This document shows, in pieces, positions 56,020 through 64,000 of a stretch of 64,000 nt of DNA. The notes under the pieces were generated by a model that was not told the origin of the DNA, ran no database searches, and was given only the letters and a program-made list of their open reading frames with translations. Made by a program: the position numbers and the translations under genes. Position 1 is the first letter of the stretch; every line of letters starts with the position of its first letter. The stretch comes from Metaphire vulgaris (taxonomy: Eukaryota > Annelida > Clitellata > Crassiclitellata > Megascolecidae). Where the stretch lies: assembly GCA_018105865.1 (NCBI GenBank), contig CM030856.1, positions 5,593,220 to 5,657,219 on the forward strand, given 5' to 3'.

Positions 56020-56181
56020 AGCGTTTCATCCAGAATCCAGGCCTTGGGGTGGGGGTGGGGGGAATTGACTTGGGTGGAGGGCAAGAGACACGGTTTAAAT
56101 TCAACAATATGTTTCAGCGCTGGGATTTTGGGGATTTTGCGGTTGGGAGAATTTTCCCTATCAGGCCTGTATAAAACACTG
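56020..56181. mobile_element. hAT-like MITE, CAGTGTTTTATCCAGG family
   Basis: Starts CAGCGTTTCATCC and ends GGCCTGTATAAAACACTG. No clear 8-bp duplication. Confidence 0.5.
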
Positions 56182-56609
56182 ACATAAGATGAAGAGAAAA
56201 CCATGAGAGGTGTTTTATGTACAGCAGGAAAATTAGACTTAACGCAGAGTATCGGAAGACTGTTGTAAAGATGTACTGTACACTGATCAGTAGAACTGCT
56301 ATGCTGTTTCACAGCGCGCATAGAAAAATTACTATTACTAGAACTACCACTACCACTACCATAGGCGTAAGCTTCTATTAGGCTGCGAGTTTCGAGACCC
56401 CACTTTTTGGAGGGGGAGCTCGATACTAGCAGTGGGCCTCGACTTACTGCAGTATGACCAATCTCGATATTTAAAATAAATCTATGTTGAATCATCCGAA
56501 ACATTGTCATTCAACAAGGTTTGCTGAGTCATTGTTAAGTGTACTAGAACCAACACTGAAAGAACGCATTTTCTATTTCTGGACCAAAAATCTAGAATTC
56601 TCCCTCTGC

Positions 56610-56800
56610 TTGTCGGGTCTTCCAATAAACTGAGTATTTTCAGATCTAGCCTTAGAACACATCTCTTCTAATTAGCATTCCCTCCATAGTTCCTCTTACT
56701 GATTCCCACTGACTGATCTCTGGAATGACCTAGTCTTTTTGCGGATGGATTTGAAGTACCATGGATTGATACCTGGGTATTATAAATGGTGCTATAAATG
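56610..56800 (+). mobile_element. 5'-truncated LINE-like 3' end
   Basis: Reads FRSSLRTHLF-like in one frame, then CCCACTGACTGATCTCTGG, GGTGCTATAAATGTGC, running into (TTA)n. Confidence 0.5.
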
Positions 56801-56802
56801 TG

Positions 56803-56954
<152 letters not shown>

Positions 56955-57137
56955 TATTTTATTATTATTATTTTATATTATTAATATTATTATAACTGCT
57001 TCTTAAAATGCTATGTATTGTTACGTCCGTGGCAATGGACTTTGCTCTGTTTCTGGCTGTTCATAGCTGTTCAATGCTGTCTTCAATTCCTGTTTCTTCT
57101 CTTAAGCTCTCTTCTCTTAAATTTCTTCTCTTAATTC

Positions 57138-57708
57138 CAGAGATGGGTAATTAATCAATTAGGAAGTAATTGATTAGCTAATCGATTAGATGACCAGCTA
57201 ATTCTAATTGTAATCAATTGGCAAATTTTATCAGCTAATTGTAATTGTAATCAATTAGAATTTACCTGCTAATTCTAATTATTTTTTAATTACATGACAA
57301 TTAGCCATCCGAGGCAGCCTGAGAATAATGTTGAAACGCATGCTCATAGTATATCGCTGAGATGATCATGGTAGCATTAGCAAGGAAAACCTTACAGCTG
57401 ATAGATTAAGTGTTTTGTGTGATTGCTGTTGACAACTGGAAATGCCAGCCATTTCCAACCATTTGCAGCTGCATGCAATTACTGCAGATATTAAATCAGT
57501 ATTTTAAAACTGTTTTGCGTGGTGTGTCAACTGTATCGCGAACATCGACAATCTAATTGTAATTCTAATTGATTAGACAGCAGCTAATGCTAATTCTAAT
57601 TAATTGAACAAAGTGTAGAACTAATTCTAATGCTAATCAATTAGGTGCTAGAAGCAACTAATTCTAAATCTAATTGATTAGATTTTTGTCTAATTGTGCC
57701 CATCTCTG
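57138..57708. mobile_element. 571-bp hAT element (non-autonomous)
   Basis: Ends CAGAGATGGG and CCCATCTCTG, with the exact 8-bp duplication CTTAATTC (57130-57137, 57709-57716). Both ends are filled with repeated AATTGATTAG and AGCTAATTCTAATT words, which look like subterminal transposase-binding repeats. The middle is unique and non-coding. Confidence 0.85.
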
Positions 57709-58505
57709 CTTAATTCTCTTATATGCTGAGCATAAAATTTTCTGCGTCCCTCTATTTTTCACGTCTTTGCCCGGTTTTCCAGTCCGTATTATTTTTATTC
57801 CTATCTTCGTTATTGTTTGGAAAAAATTAAGCCGTTACTTTCTTACGATATCTATTACAACTACTACTACCACTATCATAAAAAGTGATTTTGAACTATA
57901 TGGTATGTGTGACTTCTTTGAATTACTTGTTCTAAGACGATTGACTGAAGTAGTTGCTGGCATCCATATCCGACGTTTTATAGCGCCACACAATATGATC
58001 GACGCTGGAGAAAGATAAATACCGATCGGTCGATTGATATGCTCCTGGAAGAGTCGACGATTCGATAAAATATCTAGACGCTGCGACGTTCGACTGCGAA
58101 ATCAACATCAGTTGGGTCGCATGACTTTTTCTACATGCAGGGCGACATTCGATTGTGCTTCGAAATTTCCAATTCAAATTAAGCATGTCATCTATCAGAT
58201 GCGATGAGGAGGCAACGTTCAAGCGATATGAGGTCACGACAACGTACACACACAAGTACGCACACATAGGCCTACACACATTTGTGGAAAGAATAGACAC
58301 ATTTCTAATGCGACGGTTTCCCCTTACTTTAAATATAGCGGCGCCACTGGATGAGTGTGTCGAAGGCGACTGAAAATGGAAAGTAGCGCCATAATAGAGT
58401 GAAAATTGTGAACATTTTACTCGCAACAAGCAAAGTGAAGTCGTTACTTCAGTTTTGAACTAATATTGAAAGATACCAGGTCCTGACGGCACAAACATGC
58501 TAGTA

Positions 58506-58555
58506 CAGTGGTTCTCATATCCCTTTGCCTCGCGGACCACTTTTGAAAACCACTG
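58506..58555. mobile_element. 50-bp hAT-like micro-MITE
   Basis: Ends CAGTGGTTCTC and AAAACCACTG, with the exact 8-bp duplication TGCTAGTA (58498-58505, 58556-58563). Confidence 0.75.
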
Positions 58556-58608
58556 TGCTAGTAGAACTGTCTTTAGCTAGTTGATCACGATCGAAAGAAT
58601 AGGTCACT

Positions 58609-59166
58609 CAGTGGCCTAGCCAAGGGGACTTGGGGTTAAAACCAGTGTTTATTCTAGCCACCTTGACATTGGGGAGATTTTGAATTGTTTGGGGGGGGGA
58701 ACAAGGTCTGAGTATCCACACTTTTGGGGGGTAAAGTTCAATTCCCCCAGCCAACATTTCAAAAATTTTGGGAGAATTTTAAAACTATGGGGGGAATTCC
58801 CCCAGAGAAGGCCTAGGATAAACACTGGTTAAAGCCATCCTTAGCTGCTCGCAGAATAGGGTAAAAGGACTTTTAAGGGTTAAACCCCTCTTGGCGACCA
58901 AAACTATTTTTTATTGCGATTACTATATAGTGTACGCGCTCATATACCTATTTATTATTTATTTAAAAATTTGAATAATAAAAAAATAATATTAATAATA
59001 GCTGACGACCTTTTTTGCTAGTCAGGATTTTTCCGCGCTGCTGTTAATAAAATCATATAATGACAAAGGAAAACCTTATTCTGGTTGTCGGAATTTTTTC
59101 CAAAGTTGGGAACATGAGAACCATAGCCCATCCCCACCCTCTTCGTAAATTCTGGCTACGCCACTG
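58609..59166. mobile_element. composite hAT-like element with nested copy
   Basis: Outer ends CAGTGGCCTAGCCA and TGGCTACGCCACTG. Flanks AGGTCACT and GGTGCACT are only loosely similar. The 58643-58827 MITE lies inside. Confidence 0.5.
58643..58827. mobile_element. 185-bp hAT-like MITE, CAGTGTTTATTCTAG family
   Basis: Ends CAGTGTTTATTCTAG and CCTAGGATAAACACTG. Flanks GTTAAAAC and GTTAAAGC agree at 7 of 8. It is nested in 58609-59166. Confidence 0.75.
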
Positions 59167-59227
59167 GGTGCACTCATTTTCAGCCTATCGCTGCTCAAAT
59201 TGTGCAGACGGCTGAAGAGGATAAACC

Positions 59228-59413
59228 GAGGGGCGTAGCCAGGAATTTGATTTGGGAGGGTATAAATATTTTGGGTGGGTATAAATCTTAACTATAAACC
59301 ACATAAACCATATAAATCACATATAGCCACATGTAAATCACATAAAAATCTTTAAGGTAGACTGATCAGGGGGTATTTATACCGATATACCCCCGTCGGT
59401 CGCTACGCCCCTG
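59228..59413. mobile_element. hAT-like MITE, CAGGGGCGTAGC family
   Basis: Ends GAGGGGCGTAGCC and CGCTACGCCCCTG, with the same interior as 32054-32243 read in reverse. The flanking duplication is degraded. Confidence 0.65.
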
Positions 59414-60011
59414 GAAAACCCGTCCTGAGTTACAATCATGCAGGAGCTCTTCAATCAATTTCGTGTCGAGTCTTGATTGGTCTAACTACGCCCGTAATTG
59501 TCTCTAATACGTGTCAATTAATATCGACGGACTGAACGTGCGCTGGGACTCGGTGTTAAACGACTCGTTCGCGTGCCGAGACGATCACGTGATCTGCTTA
59601 GCGGAGCGTACCGTCGTCTTGGCGACCGACGTCGGACGAAGACACCTGGCGACGGACTGCGGAAACTCGCGCTGTCTTTTGTTTTAACGACGGAGTCTAA
59701 TTAACAAGACATAAATCGACATACAGGCATACATTCATACATACTTACTTACTTGCATACACACATAGAGACATACTTAGTAAGTAAGTAAGTAAGTAAA
59801 TCTCGTTAATTTCTATAGCGCTTTCAAAAGCAACACCAAAGTAGATCCTTATTTCTAGGCACAGAAAGACATACAGACAGACATACATGCATGCATACAT
59901 ACACTGTACAGATATGCATACAGACATACATACATACGTGCATACAGACACACATACATACCTGAATGCATATTTATTTAGAGGCGCGATGGAGTAGTGC
60001 GTTAACATAAC

Positions 60012-60229
<218 letters not shown>

Positions 60230-60999
60230 AACATGGGTTAGCAACCGTGTAATAGGCCTAATAATGTATTTGTATGCATATAGTTTGATTTGCACTTAAT
60301 GTGAATAGTTTGCTTAGAGGTGTGAACTAGAAAACCGCAGCCAGTTGACTTTCTTGTGTTGCTGCTCTACTCCTGCTCTTGACAAATGCTCTGAATCTGC
60401 GAGACGGAATAGAATCTCCGATCGACCATAATAACTCCGTGCGTGACCTTTACGATTGGTAGGGCCTGTAGGTCGCAATCGAGGCCGAGGAGAGGAAAAA
60501 CCGGGTGGAAGAGAAAACCAGGAGAGATTTCTTCCGTCGGTTTCAATAACGTAACGTTCCGATCATATACGCTTCTCTGAGCAGGGCCATGCAGAGAACA
60601 TTAATGTCGTAGAGATTACGAAATAAGCGGAAAATAAAATGAAGAAGGAAGCTATAGTGAGAAGTTGAGAGGCGCGAACCGACCCGACAAGAATAATAGC
60701 CAAGAGTGAGGAGAAAGGGAATTTACCGCGACAACAGGATTCATGAAGATTGATGGTATATAAATTGCGCCTTTTCGTGAATTTTTCATAATGTTAGCAA
60801 AGTGTCACGCGAATAATGCCAATTTAGCGTTGATGAATGATGTCAGGTTAACCGATTCGACGAATATCGAACCCAGTGCGGAGTGAAGTGCCGAGTCGTC
60901 GATATTTTTCTAGAAATAATCGAAATTTTGACGCAATAAGTTGGCAAAAACAGCAAGAAATTTACGTTAAAAGTTCTTTTCTTCAAATTCGGCACCGAA

Positions 61000-61022
61000 T
61001 TAACCCTAACCCTAACCCTTAA
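61000..61022. repeat. short telomere-like run (CCCTAA)n
   Basis: AACCCTAACCCTAACCC between TTAA words: about two and a half units of the common metazoan telomere repeat. It is too short to be a telomere. Confidence 0.6.
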
Positions 61023-61570
61023 AGTGGCTATTTTATCTTGAAGTAATAGCGACGGAATGCTGTGTGACTATGAGTTAACAGCCTAATAACACGCCTTGGT
61101 TCACGCAAATAATTTATTTATTTATCTAAAGAAAGAAATAATTTTAAAATTGTTTTAAAAAATTGTCGTAGAAAAAGGTAGGCCCCTCAATTTTAATTTT
61201 GCAGGTAAGCCCGGTACCGACGTACCAATTGTACCGCATAAGAATAAGCAGCTACTACTGTACTACTCTCCAAAGCGCTATATAAATTTACGAGATTTTA
61301 CCTACCTACTTACTTACTTACCGTGGTAAATCCGCTCTGGCAGTAGCAATATCAATCAAGGTCATGGATACAAAATTGAATGTTGAGTTTTAAGTAATTA
61401 AGCTCTAACGTTCAGAGGTATCAAGAGATAGTTCCCCAAATCCATGATTAAGAGATCAGGCCAAATCCAGAGATCATCCAATCCAATCTAATCAGATCTT
61501 AAACTTCTATAGCGCCATTTCATAATGCATTGAACCATTAGGCTGTGGAACACCAAATAAAAATCAAGTT

Positions 61571-61585
61571 TAATAATAATAATAA

Positions 61586-61626
<41 letters not shown>
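61571..61626. repeat. (AAT)n microsatellite
   Basis: AAT run with one interruption near its start. Confidence 0.9.
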
Positions 61627-61627
<1 letters not shown>

Positions 61628-62077
61628 CAAATGTGAAATATATGCGTCTTTAACCTTGTTCTAAAATTTTGGTATAGAATTTGCAGCGCGCACCTAAGGT
61701 TGAGGCACTGATTTTCAAAGTTTTGGGGGCGGCCACTGAGAAACCATGAATACCAAGAACGGACCGAGTATAAGAAAGTGAAAAACTGCGAGACAAACTG
61801 TGGGGCGGGGAGGTGAGAGGTCAGTGTTGTTTTTAGTCAAGATGCAGAAGAACTCGGCTCTTTTAAAGATCTTGCAGGCAGGAAAGGGTTAAGGAATTTT
61901 TGGTCTCAAACAGAAATCGAGTCTTAGTTCTAAGTAAACTGTACATCCGTCAGCATTTCTCGTTGGGTGAGGATGTTTTGGATGATTTAAAATCGAATTC
62001 AAATACTGATGTTTATTATTCTACAGTCTTTCATGACCAATACGCCTTGAACTTTGAACTTTGAGCGTAACTCTTTC

Positions 62078-62254
62078 CAGTGTTTATTCTAGCCACCTTG
62101 ACTTTGGGGGATTTTGAAATGTTTGGGGGGGACAAGGTCTGAGTCTCCACACTTTTGGAGAAAATTTCCATCCCCAGCCAACGTATAAAATTTTGGGGAG
62201 AATTTTAAAACTTTGGGGAGAATTCCCCCCAGAGAAGGCCTAGAATAAACACTG
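62078..62254. mobile_element. 177-bp hAT-like MITE, CAGTGTTTATTCTAG family
   Basis: Ends CAGTGTTTATTCTAG and CTAGAATAAACACTG, with the exact 8-bp duplication ACTCTTTC (62070-62077, 62255-62262). Confidence 0.85.
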
Positions 62255-62354
62255 ACTCTTTCTTAGATAGGCAACTCGCGTAAATTTACGAAACGAAAAG
62301 AGGCTACAGGTAATGGAATTATGCATGCGAGTCTTTGAAGATGGTAAGAGCATT

Positions 62355-62713
62355 GCAGTGCTTATTCTAGCCACCTAGACATGGGGGGAGTTTAACGTGT
62401 TTGGGGAGACAAAGTTTGTCTTGTTTGACAGGCAAAAAAGCTCATCCTTATATTTTCCCTCTGGAAATATCTGACAAGCAAAAAAGAAAAGGGTTATCAT
62501 TGTATTTTTCCCTTTCGAAATCCCTAACAAACAAAAAAGGTTTAAGGTCATCCTTATATTTTCCCTCTCCAAGTGCAACCCCCACCCGTCGTCAAATTTG
62601 GGGAGGGGAATTTCACCCCAAGTCAAAATATCAAAAACAAATTTGGGGGAGAATTTCTAACTTTGAGGGGGAAATTCCAACCCCCCACCAGAGAAGGCCT
62701 TGAATAAACACTG
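62355..62713. mobile_element. 359-bp hAT-like MITE, CAGTGTTTATTCTAG family, longer form
   Basis: Ends (G)CAGTGCTTATTCTAG and TTGAATAAACACTG, with exact AGAGCATT at 62347-62354 and 62714-62721. The extra internal length carries three versions of the ACAAGCAAAAAAG word. Confidence 0.8.
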
Positions 62714-62744
62714 AGAGCATTAGATTCACAAATTCACTGTAAAG

Positions 62745-63079
62745 CAGCGGTTCTCAACCTGTGGGTCGCGACCCCCACGGGGGGTCGATTTGCCAGGGGT
62801 CGCCCAAGACGATAAAAATATCAAAAACTCTTTTCTTCTTATTGTACAAAATTTCCTCAGTGGTATTTACAACGTACTAGTTGTTTTACTATAATTGTCA
62901 TTCGAGGATAGACATGGAGACAATTAAATAATAACGATTTCGAACATTTTGATTGTCGTAGCATTATTATTTTTAGCAGCTTACATTGTGAACGAAAATA
63001 ATTTTATCGTTGGGGGGTCGCCACATAATGGGGAATTGAATTAAAAGGGTCGCGGCACTATAAAGGTTGAGAACCGCTG
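62745..63079. mobile_element. 335-bp hAT element with CAGCGGTTCTCAACCTG ends
   Basis: Ends CAGCGGTTCTCAACCTG and AGGTTGAGAACCGCTG. The left end continues GGGTCGCGACCCCCACGGGG. Flanks CTGTAAAG (62737-62744) and CTATAAAG (63080-63087) agree at 7 of 8. These termini resemble hAT/Charlie elements described in vertebrates. No transposase is encoded. Confidence 0.8.
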
Positions 63080-63646
63080 CTATAAAGGGAATAGCTCGTA
63101 GAACAGGTGGTTTATTCGCTTGGAACGCATGCGTATAGAATCGAGCCTGTTGCCGAGGAGGGGGAGGAGGAGGAGGATGGATGGATGACAGGGATTTCCT
63201 AAAAATCCGTTTCTTATTTTTATTCGAATTGGCCTGTCGGACGCAAAGCGCTTCGAAGCAGCAGCGCACGGAACAAATCCTTCGAGGAGTTTCTTCCGCC
63301 GACGCCTGGAAATCCGGAAAACCTCCCGCGGCAGTCCGTAATCGCTTCCTTCCGCCGACATTTCGTCGGATATATCCGGGTGTTTAATAGGAGCGAATGC
63401 TCGGACACAAGGATTTGAGCGAATCTATACGACGACCACGTGACAGATATTCGATCACGTGACGACTTAACTCTACGGGGGCTGATTTAGGGTTCCAGCT
63501 AGATCTCATTCCTTTTCCTCCTGAGAACCTGGGCATTTCTTTCGCTCTCCCTTCCCTCCCCCTACAGCCCGCCCCCATTTCTTTTTGCCGATTTAGAAGC
63601 CACTGCAGTCTGTTCGCTAGTGGCAGGAGCATATTATGGGCGGGCC

Positions 63647-63867
63647 CAGGGCCGGATTAAGGTCCGACTGGGCCTGGGGCTGAGAAGTAAAAATAGGTCG
63701 TCGCTTCCATAATTTGAAAACTGCCCCTTGTAAAATGTCCCACCGCCCTCACTGAAAATCTCTGACAAGCATAAAAAAGCTTGTCGCTTGAAAAACTTTG
63801 GGCCTATTTTTATGGTGGGCCTGGGGCTTCAGTCAGCCCCCTCAGCCCCCGCCTTAATATGGCCCTG
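63647..63867. mobile_element. 221-bp hAT-like MITE
   Basis: Ends CAGGGCCGGATTAAGG and CCTTAATATGGCCCTG, with similar flanks (TGGGCGGG... and TGGGCGGT). It contains TGACAAGCATAAAAAAGCTTG. Confidence 0.7.
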
Positions 63868-64000
63868 TGGGCGGTAAAAGACGACCTATGGAGATACGTT
63901 TTGTGCGGATAATTTTTATTTTCATCCACGTTTTATTCTCTGTTTTGTAATCGATCGTAGACAGGATTAGGCCTACATCTACATCTGTCTGTCTGTCTGT

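Noticed and set aside
62745..63079. Vertebrate contamination, suggested by the Charlie-like termini
   Set aside because: The element has its own near-matching target duplication and sits directly beside local MITE families, so it belongs to this genome.

Overview
This window is nuclear DNA from a metazoan, most likely a marine invertebrate. The genes have introns with GT-AG boundaries. The rest is AT-rich and dense in microsatellites, short non-autonomous DNA transposons (MITEs) and fragments of SINEs and LINEs ending in a 'GCGCTATATAAAT' type tail. No rRNA, tRNA, CRISPR or bacterial-type operon is visible. A sex-peptide-receptor-type GPCR, a group best known from protostomes, hints at a protostome, but I cannot place the lineage.

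Layout. (1) 284-4982, plus strand: the 3' part of an unrecognised coiled-coil protein gene, five exons, starting upstream of the window. (2) 14397-9449, minus strand: a complete six-exon alpha/beta hydrolase of the isoprenylcysteine-methylesterase / kynurenine-formamidase-like family, with an unusual acidic insertion. (3) 15593-16400, plus: a decayed THAP-domain gene. (4) 21644-17363, minus: a seven-exon THAP + P-element-type transposase (THAP9-like) gene whose THAP finger is separated from the transposase body by an apparent one-base frameshift. (5) 23592-29437, plus: a complete seven-exon TVP23/FAM18 Golgi membrane protein gene, 215 residues. (6) 38848-36721, minus: a two-exon class A GPCR resembling sex peptide / myoinhibitory peptide receptors, 415 residues.

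From about 39 kb to 64 kb I recognise no gene. This part is microsatellites, minisatellites and mobile-element remnants. A few CpG-rich patches could hold unrecognised exons or promoters.

The genes are unrelated housekeeping, signalling and transposon-derived loci and show no shared pathway. The coherent story is in the repeats. There are at least eight hAT-like MITE families with 8-bp target duplications, many of them exact, and three compact TTAA-flanked palindromes that look piggyBac-like. A recurrent word close to GACAAGCAAAAAAGGTCATC is shared by elements with different termini. Some repeat copies look 'zippered': blocks of one template alternate with blocks of another. All introns, phases and target duplications quoted were read by eye from the sequence. 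Family names rest on motif recognition, not on searches.
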